Under the pieces are notes generated by a model that saw only the letters and a list, made by a program, of their open reading frames with translations, ran no database searches and had not been told where the DNA came from. This document shows positions 1 to 10,425 of a stretch of 64,000 bases of DNA, in pieces. Both the position numbers and the translations under genes were made by a program. This DNA comes from Lotus japonicus (lineage: Eukaryota > Streptophyta > Magnoliopsida > Fabales > Fabaceae), in NCBI RefSeq assembly GCF_012489685.1, contig NC_080041.1, positions 24,231,780-24,295,779 of the forward strand, written 5' to 3'. Every line of letters begins with the position of its first letter. Position 1 is the stretch's first letter.

Positions 1-78
1 TTCGAACCTTTGACCATCGAACATAGGAGGCTTTGCGTTGTAACCATCTCTTTGAGTTTCACTGGTGGTGGCAGCCAT
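1..78 (-). CDS. copia gag N-terminus (partial)
   Basis: On the minus strand an ATG at 78 opens 26 codons to the window edge, beginning MAATTSETQRDGYN and including KPPMFDGQRFE. This matches the usual start of copia Gag in the SIRE group, where a short leader precedes a P-x-F-D/N-G-x-x-F/Y motif. It lies about 60 bases after the primer binding site, the expected place for gag. No stop is seen, but only 78 bases are visible. Confidence 0.7.
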   Translation of the reverse strand, partial: MAATTSETQRDGYNAKPPMFDGQRFE

Positions 79-136
79 TGTTTTTCACACCGGCCCGGAT
101 CACTGAACACTGTTAGGTGTGGTAATCAGAACTTGC

Positions 137-148
137 GCTCTGATACCA
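137..148 (-). promoter_or_regulatory. primer binding site of the minus-strand copia
   Basis: The minus strand reads TGGTATCAGAGC, the standard plant initiator tRNA-Met complement, two bases inside the LTR end at 151. It sets the element's orientation and the inner LTR border. Confidence 0.9.
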
Positions 149-150
149 AT

Positions 151-1362
151 TGAAGGTATGAAAAACGGTAGAAAGGGGGGGTTTGAATAACGTTTTCAGA
201 ACAAAACTTCCACCTTAAAGATTTTGACAAATCTTTCGAGAACTTAAGTGCTAAAGATAAGAGATAGAAAAGCACACAAGGATTTTATCCTGGTTCACTT
301 GATAAATCACTCAAGCTACTCCAGTCCACCCGTTAAGGTGATTTCTTCCTTCTTAGAATGAAGGCAATCCACTAATCAAGTAAGAGTTACAACTGCACTT
401 GAAACCTACAAGTGACTAACAATTACACTGACTTAGCTCACACTAAGATTCACTCTCTTAGTCTTCTCTAGGATCCGATCAACCTTGATCTCCTAAAGGA
501 ACTAAACAAACTGTTTATCAAAGAATTGTTTACAAGAGATTTGCTTCTAAAAAGCTAATTGTAAACTCAATGAATTTCAGATGAAAGAAGGCTTAGAATA
601 TTTTGAATATGTCTTGCGCGTGTGTATTTCTTTCTCTCTAGCCGCTTCTTTCAATCTTCAGCCTCTATATATACTCCAAGGATTAGGGTTGAGCGTTGCA
701 TGGGAAATGCTACCGTTGGAGGGCAGTTCTGGAAAATCCAGCTTCTGCTGTGGCTGAGAACGTTAGGTAGGTCGTCAGGAAGGTACACTTGCTTTTGTAC
801 TTGGATAGCGACTTGACCTTTTAACCTAGGAGACTTCTGATTAGGGGAATACTTCATATTGGAACTTGTGAAGCCGGTTGATCAGAGTCAGAGGGAAAGC
901 ACAGATCCTCTGACCATTGTATCTTCTGATTCTGAACTCAGAGGGAAGAACATGGCCTTCAGAGTTTCTTGCTTCTGGACTTCAGAGTTTCCACTATTCA
1001 GCTTCTGGATCTTCAGAGTCTTCTACACCATCAGAACATCTGAACCTTCAGTGTTTCTTGGTTATCAGAACTTCTGGATCTTCAGAGCTTCTAGCGACTG
1101 AGTCCACATCAGAGTTTGTATAGCTTCAGAACTTCTGAAGCTTTTCCACTGTTCATACTGAACATGGTGAATGCGAAAGCGTTGCTTGGGTTACCCTTTA
1201 TACACAGTGCTTCTGATTTGTGTGAGATTGAGTTGAGGTCAGAGCCTGTAAATAGCACACTCAAAAAAACACGTTAGAGTACCACAATTGTTCATATCAA
1301 AAGGTTAACTTGTAATCATCAAAACATAGAATTGTACTACTAGATCAAAACTTGATCTTACA
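151..1362 (-). repeat. 5' LTR of the minus-strand copia
   Basis: About 1.2 kb with TG...CA termini (TGAAGGTATG at 151, TTACA at 1358-1362 on the plus strand). It contains a TATA box on the minus strand at 666-673. The short open frames inside (for example 622-816 and 859-1123) are not considered genes: they lie in regulatory LTR sequence and resemble no protein. Confidence 0.85.
666..673 (-). promoter_or_regulatory. TATA box in copia LTR
   Basis: The minus strand reads gtatatatagag. It lies within the LTR about 515 bases upstream of the inner LTR end, a plausible U3/R promoter position. Confidence 0.5.
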
Positions 1363-1785
1363 AGTTCAACAAAGGCTAAAGGAAAACAAGAATCTTCATC
1401 TGGTCAACGCAAGTCCTCATCAAAAGAAGTCATCTACTTTGAATGCAAGGAGCAAGGACATTACAAAAGTGATTGTCCTAAGCTGAAGAAAGACAAGAAG
1501 CCTAAGAAGCATCACAAGGCTAAGAAAGGTCTCATGGTAACTTTTGATGAATCAGATTCAAAAGAAGTGGACTCTGATTGTGAATCAACATCAGAAGCTG
1601 AGTCAAAAGCTGAGTCAGATGTTGAATCAACATCAGAAGCTGAGTCAGACTCTGAAGATGAAAATGAGGTATTCGCATCCTTTTCATTATCTGAACTTAA
1701 AACTGCTTTAGCTGAAATCATGGGTAAATATGATCCTCTTCTGACTAAGCATAAAAAGTTGAAAAATGATTTTCTTGCTGCTTCT
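1363..1785 (+). pseudogene. copia A gag fragment, zinc knuckle and acidic tail
   Basis: An open frame in phase with 1363 encodes a Lys/Ser-rich stretch, a damaged CCHC zinc knuckle (YFECKEQGHYKSDC; the first Cys position is Tyr), then an acidic Ser/Glu-rich segment with a repeated ESTSEAES motif. This order is typical of SIRE/Maximus copia Gag. The piece is cut on the left by the minus-strand copia and on the right by the solo LTR; its frame resumes exactly at 4944 after removal of one TSD copy. It is a fragment, not a functional gene. Confidence 0.8.
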
Positions 1786-2682
1786 TGTAAGGCCCTAAGT
1801 TCAATTTGGAACAATTTTATGAAAGTTTGAATAAAATTAAAGTTTTAGCTAATGTTTGATAACTGGCAGATTAGAACTGTCAACTTGTGTGAATTTTTAG
1901 AGGGTCTTAACGACTTCATGTAGGAAAACTTCCTTCATGAGAGTTGTAGCCCTTCAAGTCTAGAAAATTCTCCAAGTGGTTTCGAGTCAATCCGACATCT
2001 GTAGCTTCAGATATCCCCGTTTTAATGAGCAAAGGTCCAGCTGTCCAGACCTTACGAGCTCTAACTTAAAACTTTGGGCTAAAGCCTTGTTTAATGTGTT
2101 ATTTGGGTTGGTTAGTGGGCTTATGAGATCATGATCAGGAGATTAAGAAGAGGCTAAGTGGGCCAAGTGACTTGGATGAGAAAGAAGGAGCTAGGGTTAT
2201 GAAAACCCTAGCCCATTAGTGGTGATGCCGCGGCCTTGCAAGGAGAAAAGGGAGGAAGATTTTGACTTTTCTGAAGTAATGAGTGATTAATACCAATTAA
2301 ACCCTGTTCCCTCTGACCTAAACCAGCATTAAACCCAAAAACCACAACCCTAACCCACTTTTTCCCCTTGGCCGCCGGTTTTGTAAGTAAAAGGGAGAGA
2401 AAAACCAATTTTTCTTTCTTTCTTTCATACTTCAGAAAAACAGAAGCTAAGTCTCATACTTTTCACGTAAACACACCATCATCTCCTTCTACTATCTTGC
2501 TCCAAGCACCACCACCATCCAAGCCACCGCCGGCCACCATCACCACCCATAACACCTTGCGCGTGAAGGAGGAGCTGCGAGAGGAAAGGGAGCCGCGTAG
2601 AGGGGGAGAAGAAGGACGTGGACAGCAAGCCTTTTGATCTTGAATCTTCATCTTTTCTTCCTTTTCAGACCATTAACCCAAG

Positions 2683-4049
2683 GTAAGGGCTGGTCTTAGG
2701 ATCCTTTGGGTAGATTAGGAATGATTTCATGAGTTTTCTTGAAAATCTATGAACTTTGCTATGAAGGAAATTATGGTTATGTTTGGTTTGCTGAGAAGTT
2801 TGTTAAGAGGTTGTTGCTGTATTTTTCATGCGTGATACTATGCTTTGCTACACTCTAATCATCATATGTGATATGGTTCTTGGTGCCTTGAGATAATCAC
2901 ATGCTTACTTGCCAAAATTGCTATGCGAATTACATTGCTATAACATGTTGTTGGAGATGTGATTGAATTCTGAATTTTCATGTGAGCAAAGTACCTTTGG
3001 GGGCTGTTCTATGATGTTTATGATCAAAGGAAAGGAAAAGAAAATTTTTGAAAACCCCAAGGACTCTCCCTTGGTTGGCCGAGCCCTACTTGAGGGTCTT
3101 GGGGCCTTGTTTTCCTTTGTTTCGATGCATAAGCCTCATGACGCCTTGTTTCCTAATTTCTAAATGATATTTGTGTTGATTAGGTGTTGAGATCTTGATG
3201 CCATGATGATGTGCACTTTGTCAAGTTGTCTTGAAGAGTTCTTATTATATTATGGATATGAGCTGTGGTGAAAAGTGCTGAGTTTTTATGGAATGATTGG
3301 TTATTTGGGAATGTCCCATGGATGTGTGAATAAAGGGAATGGAAGAAAAATTTTACTTGAAAACCCTAGGGGCCTTTGAAGGCCTCGGCCAAGCCCTATT
3401 TCGTGGGGGTTTTGGTGATTCCTTTCCTTTGTTTGTTACACAAGCCATGGTGAACGTTCCTAGGTAACTTGTTAAGTAAGTTATGTGTGGTTGTGATTGT
3501 TTAGTGATATGGGTCGCTCACCTAGCCGTAATTCCCATGTTACCCTTGAGAATTTAATTGTGTTTGTGGAAGTGTAAACCTTGAGATGAGTAAGTAAAAG
3601 ACATAAGTTGACTTGACCTAGAGCCTTAATCTTAAGAAGTGATTTGACTCGCTTGCAAGATGTTGTGAATAAACTTTTGGACATAGGTCTAGTGAGACTA
3701 TGGACCATGAGAACGATGGTACCTTGCACGCGAGGGAGATTTTTTTTGGGTCGACTGCGGTCACCCGTGAACTTCGTGGGTCGGTGTGGCTCACGTGATT
3801 TGGTTGACTGCGGTCACCGTGAACTTTTGTGGATCATTGCGGCTCCACGTGATTTGGTTGACTGCGGTCACCGTGATAACCGTGCCTCTGCGGAAGCACG
3901 AAGATGGCCATGGAAGATTTGGTGGGTTGTGTGAAGTGAGGAACCGATAGATGACTAACTAACATCTTAAACCCTAATGTGAAAGAGATAATTATTTTAA
4001 TTGTGGAAGTTGCTTCATTATATCTATTGTATTATGTGTTTCCTTTTAG
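2683..4049 (+). other. predicted intron within the LTR
   Basis: A strong splice donor context (CCCAAG|GTAAGG) is present here and at 16486 and 23960, and in the minus-strand LTRs near 52895 and 58760. A pyrimidine-rich acceptor (TTCCTTTTAG) ends at 4049, 46 bases before the LTR ORF start, and recurs at 17553 and 25027. Splicing would join an LTR leader to the LTR ORF. This is a prediction from splice-site appearance only. Confidence 0.4.
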
Positions 4050-4095
4050 ACCTGACCCTTGCTGTTTGTTTATGTCTTTATTTGGGGGGGGGTAG

Positions 4096-4536
4096 ATGGC
4101 GTCGACGACAACGATGTTCGTGCATCGCTGGATGTTGAGACTTGATGGGGAGCTAGACGATCGGGCCTGGAGAGCCGACTCCTCCGGGATCCGAAGAGTT
4201 TATGTCGGGGATGTTAGCTTTATAGGGATGGACCGGGACGGCAATATAGTGGAGGTTCGCACGGTTGAAGGGGGTATCCTTGACATGCCCTATCCACCTC
4301 CTAGGTTCCTTCTACCTAAGGTCGAGGGAGTCGGGGAGGCACCTGCTGAGACTAAGCCCGAGACACCTGCTGAGTTCGTGCCCCAAGACGGGTCTGACGC
4401 TTCGGTTACGGGACGACGACGCTATGGTGGAGGCGCCAGATTTATACACAACAACTTGGTGGGGCCGAGACCCAAAAAGAGAAGACAGGTGGTAGAAGAT
4501 GAGAAGCCAAAGGATGAACCTGCCGAGCGACCGTGA
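4096..4536 (+). CDS. LTR-encoded ORF, unknown function, 146 aa
   Basis: An intact 146-codon frame starts at an ATG right after a run of nine G and the triplet TAG. It has homologues at the same place in both LTRs of element E (17603-18025 and 25077-25500). The protein is soluble-looking: an N-terminal part rich in Arg/Asp/Trp (residues 10-40), a conserved VYVGDVSF...MDRDGN core (about 35-55), an EVRT-EGG--DMPYPP motif (about 55-75), a Pro/Glu linker, an RRYGGGAR-IHNNLVGP motif and a basic PKKRRQ cluster near the C-terminus that looks like a nuclear localisation signal. I recognise no known domain. Comparing 4096-4536 with 17603-18025 by eye, many differences are at third codon positions, which suggests past protein-level constraint. 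Confidence 0.55.
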   Translation: MASTTTMFVHRWMLRLDGELDDRAWRADSSGIRRVYVGDVSFIGMDRDGNIVEVRTVEGGILDMPYPPPRFLLPKVEGVGEAPAETKPETPAEFVPQDGSDASVTGRRRYGGGARFIHNNLVGPRPKKRRQVVEDEKPKDEPAERP

Positions 4537-4943
4537 CACTGATGACTGAACTGGGAACCCTATGAGCGAGCGTTCTTTTGGAACTTCATTTTATTTTGTT
4601 GAGTTTTATGAGAACTTGAGTAACTGTTCTAAACTGTTTACTTCCGCTGTGGTTTTTCCATACGTGGGTGTGGACACGGTTTTCTTTATTTACTTGCAGT
4701 TGATTTTATAACAGTTGATGTTCTATCCGTTTATGAGAGTAGCGCAAAACGTATTTCACTAACCCGTTGTTTATGGTTATGTTATGAATCGGAAAACACT
4801 AATGTGATTTCTAACAATGGTATTCAAGAGCTTTCAAAAGTGAAAATGATCTTTATCACCTATTCAAGAGTAATAAATGAACCGGCGGAAATTTTTGTGA
4901 AAAATTGGTTACTGTGTGACACTCGAGAAATCGGGGCGTTACA

Positions 4944-5508
4944 CTTCTGAAGTCACTGCTAAGAATGAGAAAACCATTTCTCATATGAATGAAAACAACT
5001 TCTATTTAGTTAATTCTAACTCTGTTCTTAAAAATCAAATCTCTAAGTTAGAAGAAGTTATTGCATCTAGTACTTCTGATGATAAGAATGAAACCAAATA
5101 TGAAAAATCTTTTCAGAGGTTCCTATCTAAAAGAGTAGACACAAGCTTAATGGCTTCAATGATCTATGGCGTTAGCAGAAATTGAATAAATGGTATTGGC
5201 TATTCTAGACCTAGTAGAAATGAGCCTCCTGTGCTTAAACCTAAATCTCTTTATGAACATTTTGTTCCTTCTGGTACCATTATACCTGAACCATTATCTT
5301 CTGAAATTTCTTTACCTATTAAGAAAGGAACATTCTCTATGTCAAGATATCATACTTAGATTCCTTTGTATTATCCTGTTGAAAGATGCAAAGTTGTCAG
5401 AACTTCTTGGGTAACTAACAAGAAAGGACCCAAAAAGTGGGTACCTAAGGAAAATATTGTACATGTTGCAGATATCCTTGATAGCTCTACTGAAACTCCC
5501 ATCATGGT
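4944..5508 (+). pseudogene. copia A gag C-terminal part, with stops
   Basis: Continues the gag frame from 1785 (the TSD is 4944-4948). It has a coiled-coil-like Asn/Lys/Glu-rich stretch, then the segment GPKKWVPK and HVADILDSSTETP typical of SIRE gag-protease linkers. In-frame stops are visible at 5183-5185 (tga), 5357-5359 (tag) and near 5513 (tga). The frame shifts before the protease. Confidence 0.75.
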
Positions 5509-5510
5509 AT

Positions 5511-5828
5511 CTTGACAATGGGTACTCGCGACACATGACGGGAGAAAAGTGTATGTTCCAAGACCTAAAACTTAAACCTGGAGGTGAAGTTGGTTTTGGT
5601 GGCAAAGAGAAGGGTAAGATTGTTGGTTCTGGGACCATAGGTGTTGGTAAGAGTCCATGCATTGATAATGTTCTCTTAATTGACGGTTTAATGCATAATT
5701 TATTGTCAATAAGTCAATTAGCTGACAAGGGTCATGACATTATTTTCAATCAAAAGTCTTGCAGGGATGTAAGTCAGATTGATGGCTCTGTTCTGTTTAA
5801 CAGCAAGAGGCCGCAACAACATCTATAA
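5511..5828 (+). pseudogene. copia A aspartic protease fragment
   Basis: A frame encodes WYLDNGYSRHMTG, the copia protease active-site region, where the expected Asp-Ser-Gly is Asp-Asn-Gly and Cys is Tyr, followed by the conserved VLLIDGLMHNLLSISQL segment. The altered catalytic triad and the stop at 5826-5828 make it inactive. It lies between gag and integrase as expected. Confidence 0.8.
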
Positions 5829-6581
5829 GATCAGATTATCTGAGTTGGAAACTTAGAAAGTAAAGTGTCTTCTTTCTGTTAATGAGGAGCAATGGGTATG
5901 TCATAGACGGTTAGGGCATGCTAGCATGAGAAAGATCTCTCGGCTAAGTAAGCTTGACCTTGTCAGGGGCTTACCCATTCTGAAGTATTCTTCAGATGCT
6001 CTTTGTGAAGCATGTCAGAAAGGAAAATTTCCAAAAGTCTCGTTTAAGGCAAAGAATGTTGTTTCCACCTCAAGGTCGTTGGAACTTCTGCATATTGACC
6101 TATTTGGACCGGTGAAAATTGAGTCTATAGGTGGCAAGAAATATGGGATGGTCATTGTTGACGACTATAACCACTGGACATGGGTAAAATTCTTAAGACG
6201 CAAGGATGAGTCGCATTCTGTGTTCTCTACCTTTGTTGCCCAAGTGCAAAACGAGAAGGGTTGCAGGATTATCCGTGTCAGAAGTGATCATGGTGGAGAA
6301 TTTGAGAATGAGGATTTTGAGAACCTCTTTGATACCAATGGGATATCACATGATTTCTCTTGTCCCAGAACTCCTCAACAGAATGAAGTAGTGGAAAGGA
6401 AGAACATGACCCTTCAAGAGATGGCTAGAACCATGATCCAAGAAACTGACATGGCAAAGCACTTATGGGCCGAGGCAGTAAACACAACGTGTTATATTCA
6501 GGACAGAATCTCCATAAGACCAATTCTAAATAAGACTCCTTATGAATTGTGGAAGAATACAAAGTCCAACATTTCTTATTT
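5829..6581 (+). pseudogene. copia A GAG-pre-integrase and integrase core, interrupted
   Basis: Contains the HHCC-like region (RRLGHASMRKISRLSK, LCEACQKGKF), then the DDE core: LLHIDLFGPV, RSDHGGEFENED and TPQQNEVVERKN (D, D, E present). The frame runs from about 5926 to 6581 and is cut by a Mutator-like element after the codons for NISY. The reading continues at 8201, so the insertion broke a frame that was still open at this point. Confidence 0.85.
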
Positions 6582-8191
6582 GGCTTAATATATCAGAAGG
6601 CCCCTGAAATTGTAAAGGGAATCAGTTCCAGGGCCTGTAAAATTTTCGCATCAAATTGGGTCCCTAAGAATTTTTTTTTAATTCAATTAAGGACAAAGTG
6701 TATCTGATGCTGAAGTGGCTTCAATTTTATCCTACTCAGCTTTTCCACGTGGCATTTGGAATTTTTTTTAATTAAAAAATTCTAAAACATAAATGGAGAA
6801 TTAAAAAAATTAAAAAATTGAAATAATTTTAAATCTTTCATCATCAACATTTTCATCTTCCACTTTCATCCATCAAGAAGAAACCCAGCAACTCAACCCC
6901 TAAAAAACCCAGAACTCAACTCATGAAAAATCCTCCACCACCACCCCCAATTCCCCTTCTTCCTTCTCCATCACCAACAAAACATCCCACACCATAACAA
7001 ATTGGGGCAAGACATGAAGACCCATTGAAGCACCCTCTTTTTTTTATCAAACATTTAATCCATAGCATCAGTTCATAGAAAGTCATGTACCATCATCAAA
7101 CTAATTCCATACACAAATCGAGCAGATCCGAATTCTTGATATATTAAAAAGGGCTGGAGTTAAAAACCCATACTGAAGATACAAATCCAGGAAGGAAAGA
7201 AAACTAACAAGCTATAAAGCAATGGAAATTGAAAATACTAAAGACTGATAAAGAAACAAAACAGCAAGAAGAGAAATAAAACGAAGACAAGCATTCCCAA
7301 CGACAGCACCGCATAGAATGCAACACAAATTTAAAAATCCCAGATCCAAATTCTTCACTTACAACTTCCAAAGAAAAATCTAAAAATCTCAGATCTAACA
7401 TAGTTCTTAACGCCTAATGCAGATACCTAGATCAACCAACGAAATTCAACACACGCACACACCAGAAAGCAAGAAATCCACAGGATTGTTGTTCGCAGGG
7501 GCAACTTCTGCTATGTTCCTCCTCGACATCAAAGGTCGCGTCCTCATCTGACGTGACTACCGCGGCGACGTCTCCGCCCTCGACGCCGAACGCTTCTTCA
7601 CCAAGCTCATCGAAAAACAGGTTCCACTCCTTCATCTTCTTCACTTCCATCCATTCATTCCGATCCCGTTTTTCACAGAATCTAATTTTTGATTTTCCCT
7701 TTCTCATTGCACAGGCTGATGCGCAATCTCAAGATCCGGTTGTGCACGATGTATCAGCTACATTTTCGTGCAGCACAACAATGTTTACCTCATGATAGCC
7801 ACCAGATAGAACTGGGTTTTGTGGATCAGAGTGTGGTGTTGTTGAATTTGTGGGTTGTTAGATGAGGATGAGTTTCTAGGTCAAGAGATCAGTTTTTTTT
7901 TTAACTCAAGAGATTAGTTAATTAGGACTGAGATTAGTTAATAAGATTAATTGAGTTTAATTTTGATTTTCAATTAATTATATGAGTTGGAATTAGTTGG
8001 TATTAAAAAAAAAGATAAAAGCCACGTGGAAATGCCATCTGTGTTAAAATTAAGCCACATTAGACCCAGACACACTTTGACCTTAATTAGATTAAAAAAT
8101 ATTTTTTAGGGACCCAATTTGATGCGAAAATTTTCTAGGCCCTGGATTTGATTCCCTTTATAATTACAGGGGCCTTCTGATGTATTAAGCC
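6582..8191. mobile_element. Mutator-like element 1 (Pack-MULE type), non-autonomous
   Basis: 1610 bp with terminal inverted repeats of roughly 85-90 bp (GGCTTAATAYATCAGAAGG at both ends), flanked by the perfect 9-bp duplication ttcttattt (6573-6581 and 8192-8200). Long TIRs plus a 9-bp TSD are diagnostic of Mutator superfamily insertions. No transposase is encoded. The interior holds a fragment of a host AP-1 mu gene (7495-7815) and AT-rich filler. A second copy of the same TIR family lies at 60325-61775. Confidence 0.92.
7495..7815 (+). pseudogene. AP1M: captured fragment of AP-1 complex mu subunit (mu-adaptin)
   Basis: The part starting at 7495 reads SAMFLLDIKGRVLI then RDYRGDVSALDAERFFTKL, the N-terminus of the clathrin adaptor AP-1 mu chain, which sorts cargo at the trans-Golgi. 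The expected Trp between these two strings is a TGA stop. An intron with GT at 7621 and AG ending at 7714 follows. The next exon encodes ADAQSQDPVVHD, then, after a frameshift, SYIFVQHNNVYLMIA and a further stop. The initiator codon is not preserved. Retained intron and exons show capture of genomic DNA rather than cDNA. It is dead as mu-adaptin. Confidence 0.88.
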
Positions 8192-8266
8192 TTCTTATTT
8201 TCATCATTTTGGTTGTGTTGGCTATATGTTGAATACTAAGGATAGATTGCATAAATTTGATTCTAA
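8192..8266 (+). pseudogene. copia A integrase/RT linker, continuation
   Basis: After the TSD copy 8192-8200 the frame continues as FHHFGCVGYMLNTKDRLHKF, the segment that follows the DDE core in SIRE-type copia integrase. It ends at about 8266, where an unidentified repeat begins; the rest of this pol was not found in the window. Confidence 0.8.
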
Positions 8267-8362
8267 GTTGTTGGTAAATCCGCAAGTGTACGAATCCACC
8301 CAGTTTTAATTATCGAACCACACGGATTGTGAGTGAATGTATTCGGTTCAAGTCTTGAGTAT
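8267..8362. repeat. unidentified repeat, left half (right half at 29877)
   Basis: About 96 bp starting near TGGTAAATCCGCAAGTGTACG, not continuing the copia frame. It is split from 29877-30046 by copia B; the join is defined by the TSD agtat. I cannot assign it to a family. The wording resembles intergenic legume repeat sequence, but this is only an impression. Confidence 0.4.
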
Positions 8363-9199
8363 TGTTGGTACATGTTGTCTTGCATTTTTCAAAACAACCG
8401 ATTGTCGGAGCAGATGTCGTGGCATCTGATTCTGTGAAGCTAGGGCATCAGTCCCCAGCTTGAGTTTTTGTTGTGGGCCCTTTGAAGATATGTTTTTCCG
8501 TGTTACTTGAGGAACAAGTAGCTATTTCACAAGGGTTTTATTTATGGGTTGTTATTTGTTGAAACAATCTTTGTTGAAAGATTGGTTTCTATCTTTACTT
8601 GTGCAATAAGTAACAAGATCTATCAAGATTGCGTTTTGAATTGTTGTTGCTGTAATATGTTACTTCAGCCCATGCTAACCCTAGTGCCCATGCCACCGCT
8701 ACTGAAGTCTATAAAAGGATGAAGATCTAAAACTTGAAGATTATCGAAGCTATAGAGAGAGATCAAGTGTTTTAGGATTTGTGAATCCTCTTTGCTCACT
8801 GATTCTATAAAGCAAAGGAGGGTTCTGTGTGTTTGATTGCTTTCAAACTCTGATTGTTGATTGTGTTCACCAATCACTGTGGCAGTTATTGAGAGAAAGT
8901 GAGAGGGGCTCTCATACTTAGGTTGAGATTCTAAGTAGAAATACACTGGGTAGATTAGGAAGTGAACTATGAACTGTTGTGTTCATGAGTGTCTGTAATT
9001 CCTAAATTTTGAGATATTGGATTTCCTTTCTTTGGGTACAAACCCTCCAGACGTAGGTGAAAGTTTTTCACTGAACTGGGTTAACAATTCCTGTGTTTTG
9101 TTGTTTCTGTTTAAAGTTCTGTTTTACTGTCTAGCGATTGTCGAACCTATTATCCCAGCGTCGTGCAGGACATTCGTGCTACAAGGAACCTGAATTACA
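8363..9199 (+). repeat. copia B 5' LTR
   Basis: 837 bp, TGTTGGTACATG...ATTACA. It matches 29037-29876 closely. TATA box at 8710. Confidence 0.92.
8710..8717 (+). promoter_or_regulatory. TATA box in copia B LTR
   Basis: TATAAAAG, conserved in the 3' LTR near 29386. It marks the U3/R promoter. Confidence 0.6.
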
Positions 9200-9201
9200 A
9201 T

Positions 9202-9213
9202 TGGCATTAGAGC
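9202..9213 (+). promoter_or_regulatory. copia B primer binding site
   Basis: TGGCATTAGAGC, two mismatches from the tRNA-Met complement TGGTATCAGAGC, two bases after the LTR end. Confidence 0.75.
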
Positions 9214-9291
9214 AAGCACCCTGTTCTGGTTGGGTGAACTCCAAGGAGTTTGATTCAAGTTCTCATCGATAACAAGGAGGGATGATCAGTC

Positions 9292-10425
9292 AATAGGCCA
9301 CCCATTCTGGATGGTACTAACTATGACTACTGGAAGGTTCGCATGACATCCTTTCTCAAGTCAATTGACAACAAGACTTGGAAAGCTATTGTCAAGGGTT
9401 GGAAGCACCCCACTAAGCCTCAGGTTGAAGGCACCTCTACCACTGTTGTGGAGAAACCTGAAGAGGAATGAACCAGTGTTGAAGATGAAGCTGCTCTTGG
9501 AAACTCAAAGGCTCTAAATGCGATCTTTAATGGAGTTGAGAAGAATATGTTTAGGCTGATCAATACGTGTACTGTGGCAAAGGATGCTTGGGAAATTCTG
9601 AAAACTGCACATGAAGGAACTACTCGAGTAAGGATGTCAAGGCTTCAGATGCTTACTACTCAATTTGAAAATTTGATGATGACTGAAGAAGAGATTATCT
9701 CAGAATTCCACATGCGTGTCCGTGACTTGTCTAATGCTTCATTTTCTTTGGAAGAACCTATGTCAGATGAGAAGCTTGTAAGGAAGATTTTGAGATCTCT
9801 TCCTCAGAAATTTGCTATGAAAGTCACTGCAATTGAGGAGGCTCAAGACATTGAGAACATGAAGGTTGATGAACTTATGGGATCTTTGTAGACATTTGAG
9901 TTGAAACTGAGTGGAAAGTCTGAAAAGAAGAATAAGAGTATTGCTTTTGTGTCTAACACTGATGAAGGTGATGATGAAGACTGTGAGGGTGAAAACCTTT
10001 CTGAGGCTCTGGCTATGCTAGCAAAAAAATTCAACAGAGCATTGAGAAAGATTGACAAAAGAACCAGGCCTAATGTCTAGGACATGAAGTTCGACAACAA
10101 ACCCAAGTTTTCTAATTCACAGAGGAAGACCAAGGAAGAAGAAAGATCTGGTCAGAACAAAGGAGTGCAGTGTCATGAATGTGAAGGATATGGTCACATC
10201 AGATCTGAATGTGCCACCTATCTAAAGAAGCAGAAGAAAGGTATTATGGTAACTTGGTCAGATGAAGACACTGAAGATGAGGAGGAGATATCTGCAAACA
10301 AAGTCAATGCTTTCCCTGGAACCATCTATGAGTCTGATACAAGTGATGAGGACATTTCAGATGAGGAACTTCTGAGACTTACAAGCTGCTACATAACAAG
10401 TGGGAAGAAGCATGTAAACTTGTGA
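9292..10425 (+). pseudogene. copia B gag
   Basis: One frame encodes PPILDGTNYDYWKVRM (the Gag N-terminal DUF4219-like motif), a UBN2-type capsid region (ALNAIFNGVEKNMFRLI, LRSLPQKFAMKVTAIEEA) and a CCHC zinc knuckle CHECEGYGHIRSEC, followed by an acidic tail. Stops interrupt it at 9469-9471, 9889-9891 and 10078-10080, and a frameshift near 10395 moves the reading into the next segment. Confidence 0.85.

Larger units (their letters stand above)
1..1362 (-). mobile_element. 5' end of a Ty1/copia retrotransposon (SIRE/Maximus-like), cut by window edge
   Basis: Read on the minus strand this is a 5' LTR (1362 down to 151), a tRNA-Met-type primer binding site and the first codons of gag, after which the element leaves the window. 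The LTR has TG...CA ends. The element directly abuts the middle of another copia gag (copia A, plus strand), so it probably inserted there; the other junction and its TSD are off-window. The lineage call rests on the style of the gag N-terminus and the LTR start and is an inference. Confidence 0.85.
1786..4943 (+). repeat. solo LTR of a Ty3/gypsy chromovirus (3.16 kb)
   Basis: Begins TGTAAGGCCCTAAG and ends GGGGCGTTACA, as do the LTRs of element E at 15739 and 23218. It is flanked by the perfect 5-bp duplication cttct (1781-1785 and 4944-4948) with no internal region, so it is a solo LTR left by LTR-LTR recombination. It inserted into copia A gag. At 3158 bp it is about 450 bp longer than the LTRs of E. 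It carries a conserved ORF (4096-4536) and a predicted intron (2683-4049). Confidence 0.95.
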
